Counted from the first letter of the stretch, positions 44,005 through 54,606 are shown. The stretch: DNA of 64,000 nucleotides from Clostridia bacterium (GCA_012840485.1 DULG01000054.1:54509-118508); one strand, 5' to 3'. The notes: generated by a model from the sequence alone, not told the origin. Translations and numbers: made by a program.

Positions 44005-45312
44005 ATGACAAAAAATGAAATGGTGCTAGAGTATATCAAAAATTTGCCAGAGGGTTCCAAAATTTCTGTAAGAGGACTTGCACAGGTTTTACATATAAGT
44101 GAAGGTACTGCTTACAAAGCTATAAAAGAAGCAGAAAATTTAATGCTTGTGACTACGATTCCAAGAGTAGGTACTATAAGAAGGAAACAAAAAGATCCTT
44201 TTTTTGAAAGGCTTACTTATGAGGTTATTACAGATGTAGTGGAAGGAACGGTATTGGGCGGTTATGGCGGGATGGATATGGAGCTCCACAAGTTTTTAAT
44301 TGGTGCTATGACTATTGATGAGATGGTGAAGTACATAACCCCTGGAGATCTTGTAATTTTAGGTAATAGAGAAGATGCACAAGAAGCAGCTTTGAAAGTA
44401 GGGGCAGCTGTAATGATTACAGGCGGTTTTGATACTTTACCTCATATAAAAGAACTGGCGGATAAGCTTTCATTGCCGCTTATATCTACTTCTTATGACA
44501 CTTTTACTGTAGCTACTCTCATAAGTAAGGCTATCAATGAAAGCATGACAAGGAAAAAAATCTTGTACGTCAGCGATGTAATGACATATAATCCAATCTA
44601 TATGACGCCTCAACAAACAGTAAAAGATTGGAAAAAATTATATATAGAGACTAAACATACCAGATATCCCGTTGTTGATTCTAAAGGGATGTTAGTCGGT
44701 ATGGTAACTTCAAGAGATGTTGCCACTGCATCGGATGATGATAAAATTGGGAGTATTATGACTTCTAACCCTGTATTTGTAACGGATACTACTACGCTCT
44801 CTTATGCAGCCCATCTGATGATATGGTGGAATGTAGAGATACTACCTGTGACTCGTGGCAGAGAATTGATAGGACTCATAACCAGGGAAGATGTAATTAA
44901 GGCCCTACATTATACGACAAAACAGCCCCAGATTAGTGAAGCTATTCAAGATACAATTTTTAAAGATTTTGATATGGAAAAAATAGAAAATGGAGTAAAA
45001 TTTAAAGGTAAGATTCCTTCGATGATGATTAACCAATTTGGTACAGTAAGTAGCAGTGCCTTGATGATGTTAATGTGTGAATCTGGTATTTTTGCTATAA
45101 CGCAGAATAAAAGATATGATGCAGTTTTGGATAATTTCTCAATTTATTTTATAGAACCCATGCGCACAGAAGAAGTAATAGAAGTTTTCGCAAAAATAAT
45201 AGAGGTTAGTAATAATTTTAGTAAGTTGGAAATTCAAATCATTCATGAAAAAGAAGAAATTGCAAAGGCGTTGATGTCTGTCAGGCTTTCTAAAAGAATA
45301 AAGATGGCTTAG
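44005..45312 (+). CDS. HTH-DRTGG-CBS-HotDog regulator (YtoI/SpxR-like)
   Basis: 435 residues from the ATG at 44005, chosen because the open frame before it crosses the ptsH terminator; GGATGAGG is the ribosome site. Domains in order: helix-turn-helix (GSKISVRGLAQVLHISEGTA), DRTGG domain (about 90-190), two CBS motifs (about 195-310) and a C-terminal HotDog domain. This is the architecture of Bacillus YtoI and pneumococcal SpxR. CBS domains would bind an adenine nucleotide. Its targets are unknown. dnaE follows after ten bases. Confidence 0.88.
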   Translation: MTKNEMVLEYIKNLPEGSKISVRGLAQVLHISEGTAYKAIKEAENLMLVTTIPRVGTIRRKQKDPFFERLTYEVITDVVEGTVLGGYGGMDMELHKFLIGAMTIDEMVKYITPGDLVILGNREDAQEAALKVGAAVMITGGFDTLPHIKELADKLSLPLISTSYDTFTVATLISKAINESMTRKKILYVSDVMTYNPIYMTPQQTVKDWKKLYIETKHTRYPVVDSKGMLVGMVTSRDVATASDDDKIGSIMTSNPVFVTDTTTLSYAAHLMIWWNVEILPVTRGRELIGLITREDVIKALHYTTKQPQISEAIQDTIFKDFDMEKIENGVKFKGKIPSMMINQFGTVSSSALMMLMCESGIFAITQNKRYDAVLDNFSIYFIEPMRTEEVIEVFAKIIEVSNNFSKLEIQIIHEKEEIAKALMSVRLSKRIKMA

Positions 45313-45322
45313 GTGATATATT

Positions 45323-48300
45323 ATGTTTGTCCATTTACACGTTCATTCTGAATACAGTTTACTTGACGGTTCTTGCAGAATCAAGGATTTAATTGCTAAA
45401 ACTAAAGAGTTAAAGATGAAAGCCATAGCTATTACAGACCATGGAGTGATGTATGGCGTAATAGATTTTTATAAAGAAGCAGTAGCACAAGGAATAAAAC
45501 CTATTATAGGCTGTGAAATTTACGTTGCCACTCGCAGAATGCAAGATAAAGAGTATGGTATTGACGATGAAAATTATCACTTAGTATTACTAGCAAAAGA
45601 TATGACAGGGTATAAAAATTTAATGAAGATAGTGAGTGTGGCTTCAATTGAGGGCTTTTATTATAAACCGCGAGTTGACAGAGAGTTTTTAAAAGAGCAC
45701 AGTGAGGGGCTAATTGCTTTGAGTGCTTGCCTTGCAGGAGAAGTTCCTTCCTATATCTTAAGAGGAGAGTATGAAAAAGCAAAAGAGGTGGCGCTTTTTT
45801 ATGACTCTATTTTTGGCAGAGGGAATTTTTATTTAGAACTTCAAGACCATGGAATTTTAGAACAGCAAAAAGCAAATAAAGAACTTATAAGATTGTCTAA
45901 AGAGACAGGAATACCTTTAGTTGCTACTAATGATGTTCATTATCTTGAAAAAAAAGATGCAAAAGCTCATGAGGTGCTTTTGTGCATTCAAACAGGAAAG
46001 ACAATTGATGATGAGGATCGCATGTCTTTTCCAACTGATGAATTTTATTTAAAATCGCCGGAAGAGATGGAGAGTCTTTTTTCTTGTTGCAAAGAAGCAA
46101 TTGAAAATACTGAGAAAATTGCAGATATGTGCAATGTAGAATTTGAGTTTAACAAGACAAAATTGCCTAAATACGATTTGCCAGAAGGTGTAGAATCCTA
46201 TGAATATCTGAGAAATTTATGTTACGAAGGATTGTATAAGAGGTATAAAAACCCGAGCAAAGAGGCAGTTGAAAGATTAGAATATGAGCTTTCTGTGATA
46301 AAGCAAATGGGATATGTGGATTATTTCCTCATAGTGTGGGACTTTATAAAGTTTGCAAAAGACAACGGGATTATGACGGGACCGGGAAGAGGTTCTGCTG
46401 CAGGCAGCTTGGTTGCTTATACTTTAGGGATAACTAATGTAGATCCTATAAAATACAACCTTCTTTTTGAGAGGTTTTTAAATCCAGAGAGAATAAGTAT
46501 GCCTGATATTGATTCGGATTTTTGCTATGAGAGAAGACAGGAAGTAATTGATTACGTTGTAGAAAAATATGGTAAGGACAATGTGGCTCAAATTATAACT
46601 TTTGGTACAATGGCGGCGAGAGCGGTTATAAGGGATGTAGGAAGGGCTTTAAATTATCCCTATGCAGAGGTAGATGCAATAGCTAAAATGATTCCTTTTG
46701 AATTGGGAATGACTATTGATAAAGCTTTATCTTTAAACCCTGAACTTAAAGCGCGATACGAAAATGAAGAAAGAGTAAAACAGCTTATTGATATTTCTAG
46801 GTCTTTAGAAGGCCTTCCTAGACATGCCTCTACTCATGCTGCGGGAGTAGTAATATCAAAAGAACCCCTTGTCAACTACGTGCCACTGCAAAAAAATGAA
46901 GATTCAATAGTTACGCAATTTCCTATGACCACTCTTGAAGAATTAGGGCTTTTGAAGATGGACTTTTTGGGACTTAGAACTCTGACGGTTATAAGGGATA
47001 CTATTGAGATGGTAAAAAAGAATAAGGGCATAACTATAGATTTTGATTCCATGGAATATGATGACCCCAAAGTGTATGACCTTATATCAAAAGGAGAGAC
47101 AGAAGGGGTTTTTCAGTTAGAGTCTGCTGGAATGAAACAATTTATGACCGAGTTAAAACCTAAAAATCTTGAGGACATAATAGCAGGAATCTCTCTTTAT
47201 CGCCCCGGACCAATGGACCAGATTCCGAGATACCTTGCAAATAGGAATCATCCAGAGAATATAGTGTATGATCATCCTCTTTTAAAGCCAATTTTAGGCG
47301 TAACTTATGGCTGTATGGTATATCAAGAACAAGTTATGCAAATTGTAAGGAATGTTGCAGGTTATTCTTTAGGTAGATCAGATTTAGTAAGGCGTGCAAT
47401 GGCTAAAAAGAAAATGGAGGTAATGGAACAAGAGAGAAAAAATTTTATCTATGGAATAGTTGATGAAGAGGGAAATGTGATAGTGCCAGGGGCTTTAAGA
47501 AATGGATTAGATGAAGCTACAGCTAATAAGCTGTTTGATGAAATGTTGGATTTTGCAAACTATGCTTTTAATAAATCTCACGCTGCAGCTTATGCGGTTA
47601 TAGCTTATCAAACAGCTTATTTAAAAAGATATTATTCAGTAGAGTTTATGGCAGCTCTTTTGAATAGTTTTGTAGATAACTTAGATAAAATAGCATTTTA
47701 TGTGCAAGTCTGTAGAAAAATGGGGATAAAGGTGCTACCCCCTGATATAAACGAGAGTGATTCCTATTTTACAGTGGTGGAAGATAAAATAAGGTTTGGC
47801 CTTAGTGCAGTGAAAAATGTCGGTTTAAATATGACAATGGAAATTGTAAAAGAAAGAGGAAAAAATGGGAAATTCAAATCAGTAGTGGACTTTTTTGAAA
47901 GAATGCAGGACAGCCAGTTAAACAAAAAAGCGATAGAAAGTTTAATAAAAGCGGGAGCCTTTACTTCTTTTGGGGTGAAGCGTTCACAACTTTTAACTTC
48001 CTATGATAAGTTGATAGAGAGTATCAAAAAAAATAAAAGCAATAATTTAAGTGGACAGATTTCACTGTTTGGCGTAACAGAACACAGTCATGGAGTAGAC
48101 TTTCAATTTCCTGATTTAGAAGAATATCCTAAAAGCAGATTACTGTCTATGGAAAAAGAAACTTTGGGGTTATACATCAGTGGGCATCCATTGGAAGAAT
48201 ATATGGAGGATATTCCGAAGATCACTACTGCTACTACATTGGATTTTAAAGTAAGCAATGAGGAAATGTTTCAACTTAAATTGCAGGACAACCAAGAGGT

Positions 48301-48760
48301 GATAATAGCAGGAGTCATAGTTACAAAAAAAATTAAGTTTACTAGAAATAACAATATGATGGCTTTTGTCACAATTGAAGATTTATATGGTTCCATAGAA
48401 GTAATAGTATTTCCAGCTGTATATGAGAAGTATTCCAGCATAATAAAAGAAGATACCCCAGTTGTAGTAATAGGAAAGGTTAGTTTAAAAGAGGAGGAAG
48501 AAGCCAAGATTTTATGCGACGAAATTAAGCCTTTGTCTCAAGTCATAGTAAAAAAACTTTATCTAAATTTACAAGATTCCGCAAAAGTTGAGATTGTCAA
48601 GCAAATACTCATTAAAAATCCTGGCAATATGCCAGTAGTTTTAAAATTTAATGGCAAGAAACTATTAGCTGCTAATAGAGATTTATGGGTAAATGGAAGC
48701 AAAGAATTGATTAGTCAATTAAGTTCTGTTTTAGGAGAAGAAAATGTGAAGGTGATTTAA
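45323..48760 (+). CDS. dnaE: DNA polymerase III subunit alpha
   Basis: 1145-residue replicative polymerase of the DnaE type. The N-terminal PHP domain is clear (LHVHSEYSLLDGSCRIKDL). The polymerase core has GPGRGSAAGSLVAYTLGI, the catalytic PDIDSDFCYERRQEVIDYV, and FNKSHAAAYAVIAYQTAYLK. A helix-hairpin-helix and a C-terminal OB fold (VIIAGVIVTKKIKFTRNNN) follow. No 3'-5' exonuclease domain is inserted, unlike PolC. Length is normal for the family. Confidence 0.96.
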   Translation: MFVHLHVHSEYSLLDGSCRIKDLIAKTKELKMKAIAITDHGVMYGVIDFYKEAVAQGIKPIIGCEIYVATRRMQDKEYGIDDENYHLVLLAKDMTGYKNLMKIVSVASIEGFYYKPRVDREFLKEHSEGLIALSACLAGEVPSYILRGEYEKAKEVALFYDSIFGRGNFYLELQDHGILEQQKANKELIRLSKETGIPLVATNDVHYLEKKDAKAHEVLLCIQTGKTIDDEDRMSFPTDEFYLKSPEEMESLFSCCKEAIENTEKIADMCNVEFEFNKTKLPKYDLPEGVESYEYLRNLCYEGLYKRYKNPSKEAVERLEYELSVIKQMGYVDYFLIVWDFIKFAKDNGIMTGPGRGSAAGSLVAYTLGITNVDPIKYNLLFERFLNPERISMPDIDSDFCYERRQEVIDYVVEKYGKDNVAQIITFGTMAARAVIRDVGRALNYPYAEVDAIAKMIPFELGMTIDKALSLNPELKARYENEERVKQLIDISRSLEGLPRHASTHAAGVVISKEPLVNYVPLQKNEDSIVTQFPMTTLEELGLLKMDFLGLRTLTVIRDTIEMVKKNKGITIDFDSMEYDDPKVYDLISKGETEGVFQLESAGMKQFMTELKPKNLEDIIAGISLYRPGPMDQIPRYLANRNHPENIVYDHPLLKPILGVTYGCMVYQEQVMQIVRNVAGYSLGRSDLVRRAMAKKKMEVMEQERKNFIYGIVDEEGNVIVPGALRNGLDEATANKLFDEMLDFANYAFNKSHAAAYAVIAYQTAYLKRYYSVEFMAALLNSFVDNLDKIAFYVQVCRKMGIKVLPPDINESDSYFTVVEDKIRFGLSAVKNVGLNMTMEIVKERGKNGKFKSVVDFFERMQDSQLNKKAIESLIKAGAFTSFGVKRSQLLTSYDKLIESIKKNKSNNLSGQISLFGVTEHSHGVDFQFPDLEEYPKSRLLSMEKETLGLYISGHPLEEYMEDIPKITTATTLDFKVSNEEMFQLKLQDNQEVIIAGVIVTKKIKFTRNNNMMAFVTIEDLYGSIEVIVFPAVYEKYSSIIKEDTPVVVIGKVSLKEEEEAKILCDEIKPLSQVIVKKLYLNLQDSAKVEIVKQILIKNPGNMPVVLKFNGKKLLAANRDLWVNGSKELISQLSSVLGEENVKVI

Positions 48761-48845
48761 AAATAGAGGATTTGCAAATTTTTAAGTTGATAACTGCAAA
48801 GAAATAGATTAAAATATATTTTAGAAACACTAAGGAGGCCGTTGT

Positions 48846-49043
48846 ATGTGGGCGGTAATATACATGGCTCAAGATATAGAAACTGCAGAAAAAGTAAAAG
48901 ATATTTTAACGAAAGAAGGCTTTTTGGTAAAATTGCGTCCACTTAATAAAAAAATAGACAAAAAAGGTTCTTATTGTGAGGTTTTAGTTCCAAAAGCAGA
49001 AGCTCAAGATGCGCAAAGCATTATTATTGAGTATGGCTTATAA
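48846..49043 (+). CDS. Small DUF2007-like protein (65 aa)
   Basis: Compact alpha/beta protein reading MWAVIYMAQDIETAEKVKDI and ending AQDAQSIIIEYGL. It resembles the DUF2007 'putative signal transducing protein' fold, where a small ferredoxin-like domain acts on periodic gene expression or partner proteins; function is not known. CTAAGGAGG precedes ATG. It lies between dnaE and pfkA, as in related thermophilic Clostridia. Confidence 0.7.
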   Translation: MWAVIYMAQDIETAEKVKDILTKEGFLVKLRPLNKKIDKKGSYCEVLVPKAEAQDAQSIIIEYGL

Positions 49044-49119
49044 TTTTTTGCCCGAAAGGGCTGTTTTAACGAAAATGGGACAAGTAAAGTCCATGTGGGA
49101 TAAAATAAGGAGGTAAACT

Positions 49120-50085
49120 ATGAAGACGATTGGCATACTCACAAGCGGTGGAGACGCACCAGGGATGAACGCAGCTATAAGGGCTGTGGTAAGGACAGGA
49201 ATTTATTATGGACTCAAAGTAAAAGGTATAATGAGGGGATTTGCAGGCTTGGTAGAAGATGAAATAGTCGATTTAAATCTGTCTTCCGTGGGAGATATAA
49301 TCCAAAAAGGAGGAACTATTCTAAGAACTGCTAGATGTGAAGAGTTTAAACAAAAAGAGGTCAGAAAAAAAGCCTACGAAACCCTGCAAAAGCATGGAAT
49401 AGAAGGGCTTGTGGTAATTGGGGGAGATGGGTCCTTCAGGGGGGCACAGCTTTTGAGTGAGGAATGGAATGTTAATACAATTGGAATTCCAGGGACAATT
49501 GACAATGACATACCTTGTACAGATTACACAATAGGTTTTGATACTGCTTGTAATACTGTCATTGACGCTATAAACAAAATAAGAGATACTGCTACTTCCC
49601 ACGAAAGAGCGAATATAATAGAAGTTATGGGTAGAAATTCAGGATATATTGCCTTGTATGCTGGCGTAGCTGGCGGAGCTGAAATGATAATACTACCGGA
49701 AGTAGAATGGAGTATAGATGAAATTTGCGATAAAATCACCTACGGAATAAAAAGGGGAAAGCTTCATCATATCATTGTCCTTGCAGAAGGGGTTATGAGT
49801 GCGCAAGAGTTGGCTAAAATGATTAAAGAAAGGCTCCCTAAATTGGATTTGAGATATACAATTCTAGGACATATACAAAGGGGAGGAGCTCCCACAGTCA
49901 TGGATAGAGTTTTAGCAAGTCAGATGGGAGCAAGAGCTGTTGAACTGCTTTTAGAGAACAGGACAAAGAGAATAATCAGCATAAGGAATAATCAAATTGT
50001 AGACGACGATATAGACGAAGCCCTTTCTATGAAAAAGGAGTTTAACAGAAAACTTTATGAGCTCAGTAAGATATTGTCTATATAA
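49120..50085 (+). CDS. pfkA: ATP-dependent 6-phosphofructokinase
   Basis: 321 residues: phosphorylates fructose-6-phosphate, the committed step of glycolysis. Motifs are [30 protein letters not shown] (ATP and Mg), [20 protein letters not shown] (catalytic TIDND) and [11 protein letters not shown]. The GGDGS form with Gly after GGD indicates the ATP-using rather than the pyrophosphate-using type. Pyruvate kinase follows after 20 bases, a standard pfkA-pyk operon. Confidence 0.96.
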   Translation: MKTIGILTSGGDAPGMNAAIRAVVRTGIYYGLKVKGIMRGFAGLVEDEIVDLNLSSVGDIIQKGGTILRTARCEEFKQKEVRKKAYETLQKHGIEGLVVIGGDGSFRGAQLLSEEWNVNTIGIPGTIDNDIPCTDYTIGFDTACNTVIDAINKIRDTATSHERANIIEVMGRNSGYIALYAGVAGGAEMIILPEVEWSIDEICDKITYGIKRGKLHHIIVLAEGVMSAQELAKMIKERLPKLDLRYTILGHIQRGGAPTVMDRVLASQMGARAVELLLENRTKRIISIRNNQIVDDDIDEALSMKKEFNRKLYELSKILSI

Positions 50086-50105
50086 AATTTTTAGGGAGTG
50101 AAGTT

Positions 50106-51857
50106 ATGAGAAGAACAAAAATAGTGTGTACAATAGGACCTGCCAGTGAAGATTATAACATATTGAGAAAATTAATTGAAAAAGGGATGAATGTAGCTAG
50201 ATTAAATTTTTCCCATGGGGACTTTAAAGAGCATGGCGCAAGGATTGACAATATAAAAAAGATAAGAGAAGAATTAGGATTGCCTGTTGCTATTTTGCTG
50301 GATACAAAAGGCCCAGAGATAAGGACAGGAAAATTCAAAAATGGCGGGGTAGAGTTAAAAGAGGGTCAGACTTTTATAGTTACTACAAGAGATGTAGTGG
50401 GAGATGAAACTAAACGCAGTGTGTCCTACAAAGGGCTGCCTCAAGATGTGGAAAAAGGCAGCCACATACTTATTGACGATGGCTTGATTTCTTTGAAAGT
50501 TGTGGAGGTAAAGGGAGAAGATATAATATGTGTTGTAGAAAATTCTGGGCTACTACAAGATCATAAAGGAGTAAACGTGCCAGGAGTTAAACTTAATCTT
50601 CCTGCTTTAACTCAAAAAGATGTAGATGATATAGAGTTTGGAATTAAAAAAGGCATAGACATGATTGCTGCTTCTTTTGTGAGAAAGGCGGCTGATGTTT
50701 TAGCAATTCGCAGACTTTTGGAGGAAAATAAAGCAGAACATATTTTGATTATCGCCAAAATAGAAAACCGCGAAGGAGTAGAAAATATAGACGAAATTAT
50801 AAAAGTTTCAGATGGAATAATGGTAGCGAGAGGAGATTTAGGTGTAGAAATTCCTCTTGAGGAAATCCCGATTGTTCAAAAGATGGTTATACAAAAATGC
50901 AATAAAGCAGGAAAACCCGTAATAACTGCAACTCAAATGCTGGATTCTATGATGAGAAATCCAAGGCCTACGAGGGCAGAAGTCACAGATGTAGCAAACG
51001 CTATTTTAGATGGAACGGATGCTATAATGCTGTCAGGAGAGACGGCTCAAGGTAAATATCCTGTAGAAGCTTTTGAAACAATGGCAAAGATTGCAGAAAA
51101 GACAGAAGCTTATGTAGGATATAGAGATATAAATGATAGAAATATCGATACGAATATTTCTGTGACAAATGCTATAAGCCATGCAACCTGTACTACTGCC
51201 AGAGACATAGAAGCAGCTGCAATAATAACTTGTACAAAATCAGGTTATACAGCGAGAATGGTATCAAGGTATAGACCACCAGTGCCTATTATTGCTACTA
51301 CTCCAAATGAAAGTGTTGCAAGGAAATTGTCTATAGTTTGGGGAGTATATCCTTTGGTAACTGAGGAAGTCTCTACTACAGATGAAATGATAGATGTGGC
51401 TATTCAAAGCGCCTTAAAAGCAGGACTCATAAAAAATGGTGACATTGTGGTAATATCTGCGGGAATCCCTGTAGCTATGACAGGTACCACTAATATGTTA
51501 AAAGTACATATAGTCGGTGACGTCCTCTTGAGAGGCATAGGTATAGGTTCCAAAGCTACTACAGGTGTAGTATGTGTGATTAACGATATTAGTAAAGATA
51601 AGGATAAATTTAAAGAGGGAGATATAATAGTTACTACAAAGACAGAACGCGATTTTATGCCTCTTATAGAGAAAGCTTCTGCTGTAATTACAGAAGAAGG
51701 AGGACTTACTTCTCACGCAGCTATTGTAGGATTAAATTTAGGAATTCCTGTAATTGTAGGTTGTGAAGGAGCGACTTCAAAGCTTGAAGACGGAATGACT
51801 GTGACAGTTGACACGGTTAGAGGATTAGTGTATAAAGGGACTGTGAATATTAAATAG
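50106..51857 (+). CDS. pyk: Pyruvate kinase with C-terminal PEP-utiliser extension
   Basis: 583 residues. The catalytic barrel has TKIVCTIGPASEDYNIL near the start, DTKGPEIRTG, IIAKIENREGVENIDEII and MVARGDLGVEIP (catalytic Lys in KIEN). After the usual end near 470 there is an extra domain of about 110 residues containing TSHAAIVGLNLGIPVIVG, the swivelling-domain motif of PEP synthase and enzyme I with its phospho-His. This extension is known in Geobacillus and related pyruvate kinases, but its role is unclear. Confidence 0.95.
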   Translation: MRRTKIVCTIGPASEDYNILRKLIEKGMNVARLNFSHGDFKEHGARIDNIKKIREELGLPVAILLDTKGPEIRTGKFKNGGVELKEGQTFIVTTRDVVGDETKRSVSYKGLPQDVEKGSHILIDDGLISLKVVEVKGEDIICVVENSGLLQDHKGVNVPGVKLNLPALTQKDVDDIEFGIKKGIDMIAASFVRKAADVLAIRRLLEENKAEHILIIAKIENREGVENIDEIIKVSDGIMVARGDLGVEIPLEEIPIVQKMVIQKCNKAGKPVITATQMLDSMMRNPRPTRAEVTDVANAILDGTDAIMLSGETAQGKYPVEAFETMAKIAEKTEAYVGYRDINDRNIDTNISVTNAISHATCTTARDIEAAAIITCTKSGYTARMVSRYRPPVPIIATTPNESVARKLSIVWGVYPLVTEEVSTTDEMIDVAIQSALKAGLIKNGDIVVISAGIPVAMTGTTNMLKVHIVGDVLLRGIGIGSKATTGVVCVINDISKDKDKFKEGDIIVTTKTERDFMPLIEKASAVITEEGGLTSHAAIVGLNLGIPVIVGCEGATSKLEDGMTVTVDTVRGLVYKGTVNIK

Positions 51858-51901
51858 ACAAAATTATCTCTTATCTTTCTTTTTTGAGGAGTGATCTTAC
51901 T

Positions 51902-52315
51902 ATGCATGTATGGGATGCGGAGATAAGAGTACGATATGGAGAAACTGACAAGATGGGCATAGTCTATTATTCTAATTATTTTAATTGGTTTGAAATTGGC
52001 AGAACAGAATTTTTTCGATCTCTAGGAATGTCCTACAGAAGTCTGGAAGAAAAAAATGTAATGCTGCCTGTGATTGATGCTCAGTGCAGGTATTTTTCTT
52101 CTGCTTTATATGATGACCTCATAATAATACGCACACGTTTAGAATTTGTGAAAGGTACACGACTTAAGTTTTTATATGATATAATACGCAAAGAGGAGAA
52201 CAAACTTTTAGCACAAGGTTATACAGAGCATCCCTTTACTGACCTTCAAAAAAAGCCTGTTAATTTGAAAAAAGTCATGCCTGAAGTTTATCAAATGCTT
52301 ATAAAATGTTTATAA
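51902..52315 (+). CDS. YbgC/FadM-type acyl-CoA thioesterase
   Basis: 137 residues from the ATG at 51902 (GAGGAGTG upstream). The N-terminus VRYGETDKMGIVYYSNYFNW contains the catalytic Asp and the Y-x-N-Y motif of 4-hydroxybenzoyl-CoA thioesterase-like hot-dog enzymes. It probably hydrolyses short-chain or aryl-CoA esters. It shares no close similarity with the PaaI-type protein at 23162-23587. Followed by a terminator. Confidence 0.85.
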   Translation: MHVWDAEIRVRYGETDKMGIVYYSNYFNWFEIGRTEFFRSLGMSYRSLEEKNVMLPVIDAQCRYFSSALYDDLIIIRTRLEFVKGTRLKFLYDIIRKEENKLLAQGYTEHPFTDLQKKPVNLKKVMPEVYQMLIKCL

Positions 52316-52387
52316 TAAAATTCACAAAAATGGTATAAAATTCTATAAAAGTGGTATATAATAAATAAAGGGTAACCGATTTTTGTA

Positions 52388-52419
52388 AATACACTTTACA
52401 AGTGTATTTTCTTTTTTTG
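52388..52419 (+). terminator. Rho-independent terminator
   Basis: AATACACTT (52388-52396) pairs perfectly with AAGTGTATT (52400-52408), loop TAC, followed by T-rich sequence. Confidence 0.88.
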
Positions 52420-52428
52420 TTTTCATAA

Positions 52429-52464
52429 CAAACGTTTGCACGAATAGAGGTTTTGAGATAAAAT
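52429..52464 (+). promoter_or_regulatory. Glucoamylase promoter with overlapping LacI-type operator
   Basis: The palindrome CAAACGTTTG (52429-52438) overlaps the -35 box TTGCAC (52436-52441). After 17 bases comes TAAAAT (52459-52464). The operator centre AACGTT fits LacI-family or catabolite sites, matching the logic at the amylase promoter. Confidence 0.7.
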
Positions 52465-52491
52465 AATAATATGAGATGGAGGTGTTAATAG

Positions 52492-54606
52492 GTGAATAAA
52501 AAAATTGTAGCACCATTAGTGATGATAATGTTTTCTTTAAGCATTTTTTCAGGGTGTTCTTCTGATGTTTCATATGTAAAAATTCATCATTTAAATTCTA
52601 GCGAAGCTTCACAAGCGCCAGGGGAAGAAGATACATGGGCATCTGCTCAAAAGCAGGGAATTGGCACTGCAAATAATGACACCGCAAAAGTATGGTTTAG
52701 TTTAGCACGAGGGGCAATTTCAGAGGTTTACTATCCTACAATTGATCAAACCAATAATAAATTTTTAAAATTTTTAGTTACAGATGGTAAAAACTTTGTT
52801 TCAGATGAGACAAAAGATACAGTAAGTAAAATAGAAAAACTCAACAATAGGTCTTTAGCTTTTAAACTAATAAATACTGATAAAGAGGGAAGGTATAGGA
52901 TTACAAAAGAGATATTTACTGATCCTAAAAGGAATTCCCTCATCATGAAGACAAAATTTGAAGCATTAAAAGGAGATACTGAAGATTATAAGCTTTATCT
53001 TATGTATGACCCTCATATTGCTAATCAAGGTAAATACAATGAAGGGTATGCTATAAAGGCAAATGACAAACAGGTTTTTATAGCTGCTAGAGAAAATATA
53101 TATTCAGCTTTGACAACTGATGTAAGATGGAAAGCATATTCTGTTGGCTATCATAAGATAAATGACCCTATAACGGACTTAGAAAAAAACAAAAGTATGA
53201 CTTATAATTTTGACAAAGCGAGAGGAAATATTATTGAAGGGGTAGAAATAGATTTAAGCGATAAGACAGAGTTTAAAACAGTGCTTTCTTTTGGAGAAAG
53301 TGAAGAAGAAGCAGCAAAAACTGCTTTGAGTACATTAAAGGACAATTATGATAAAATGCTTGGCATATACATTGCTGAGTGGAATAAATACTGTGATGGG
53401 CTTAAAGATTTTAAAGGAAAAGCTAATGAGTTATACTACACGAGTATGATGATTTTAAAAGCCAGTGAAGATAAGACTAATAAAGGTGCCTACATTGCTT
53501 CTCTTTCAATTCCATGGGGTGAAGGTCAAGGAGATGAAAATAAAGGGGGATACCACTTAGTTTGGGCAAGGGACTTATATCACATTGCAAATGCTTTTAT
53601 TGCAGCTGGAGACAAAGATTCTGCTAATAGAGCCTTAGACTTTTTAACTATGGTAGTAGAGAAAAATGGGTTTATTCCACAAAATACCTGGATAAATGGG
53701 GAGCCTTATTGGAATGGCATTCAAATGGATGAGCAAGCAGACCCTATAATACTGGCATATCAGCTAAAGCGGTATGATTTGTACGAAAAATTGGTAAAAC
53801 CTCTTGCGGACTTTATTATAAAAATTGGCCCCAAAACAGGGCAAGAAAGATGGGAAGAAGCAGGGGGATATTCACCTGCTACAATGGCAGCTGAAGTTGC
53901 GGGACTTGTATGTGCTGCGGACATAGCAGAACAAAATAAAGATATGGAAAGTGCCCAAAAATATTTGGATAAGGCTGATAAATGGCAAAAGTTAATCGAA
54001 GAATTGACATATACGACAAAAGGCCCCTATGGGAATGGCCAATATTATATAAGAATTGCAGGTTTACCAGACCCGAATGCTGACTTTTTGATTAGCATTG
54101 CCAATGGAGGAGGAGTTTACGATCAGAAAGAGATTGTAGATCCAAGCTTTTTAGAACTGGTAAGATTAGGAGTAAAACCTGCAAATGATCCAAAAATATT
54201 AAATACTCTTTCTATAGTGGACAGCCTTCTTAAAGTAAATACTCCTAAAGGACCTTGTTGGTATAGGTATAATCATGATGGCTATGGAGAGCCCTCTAAA
54301 ACAGAGCTTTATCATGGCACAGGTAAAGGAAGATTATGGCCTCTTCTTACTGGTGAAAGAGGTATGTATGAAATAGCGGCAGGTAAAAGTGCTGATGAAT
54401 ACCTTAAGGCAATGGAGAATTTTGCAAATCAAGGCTATGTGTGGCCTGAGCAAGTTTGGGAAGATACAGGACTTCCTACAGATTCTGCATCGCCTCTTAA
54501 CTGGGCACATGCAGAGTATGTTGTATTGTTCGTTTCAAATATAGAGCATAAAGTTGTAGATATGCCTCAAACAGTTTATGATAGATATGTGTTAGGGGAA
54601 AAATAG
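52492..54606 (+). CDS. Secreted lipoprotein glucoamylase (GH15)
   Basis: 704 residues from GTG (GGAGGTG upstream). The N-terminus is a lipoprotein signal with lipobox FSGC. A beta-sandwich domain (about 40-290) precedes the (alpha/alpha)6 catalytic domain, with SLSIPWGEGQGDENKGGYHL, VWARDLYHIANAFIAAGD, PQNTWINGEPYWNGIQMDEQ and RWEEAGGYSPATMAAEVAG. The Glu of RWEEAGG and the Glu of GRLWPLLTGERG region are the likely acid and base. It releases glucose from starch ends at the cell surface. It has its own operator-controlled promoter. Clearly of the clostridial/thermoanaerobe glucoamylase family. Confidence 0.93.
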   Translation: MNKKIVAPLVMIMFSLSIFSGCSSDVSYVKIHHLNSSEASQAPGEEDTWASAQKQGIGTANNDTAKVWFSLARGAISEVYYPTIDQTNNKFLKFLVTDGKNFVSDETKDTVSKIEKLNNRSLAFKLINTDKEGRYRITKEIFTDPKRNSLIMKTKFEALKGDTEDYKLYLMYDPHIANQGKYNEGYAIKANDKQVFIAARENIYSALTTDVRWKAYSVGYHKINDPITDLEKNKSMTYNFDKARGNIIEGVEIDLSDKTEFKTVLSFGESEEEAAKTALSTLKDNYDKMLGIYIAEWNKYCDGLKDFKGKANELYYTSMMILKASEDKTNKGAYIASLSIPWGEGQGDENKGGYHLVWARDLYHIANAFIAAGDKDSANRALDFLTMVVEKNGFIPQNTWINGEPYWNGIQMDEQADPIILAYQLKRYDLYEKLVKPLADFIIKIGPKTGQERWEEAGGYSPATMAAEVAGLVCAADIAEQNKDMESAQKYLDKADKWQKLIEELTYTTKGPYGNGQYYIRIAGLPDPNADFLISIANGGGVYDQKEIVDPSFLELVRLGVKPANDPKILNTLSIVDSLLKVNTPKGPCWYRYNHDGYGEPSKTELYHGTGKGRLWPLLTGERGMYEIAAGKSADEYLKAMENFANQGYVWPEQVWEDTGLPTDSASPLNWAHAEYVVLFVSNIEHKVVDMPQTVYDRYVLGEK

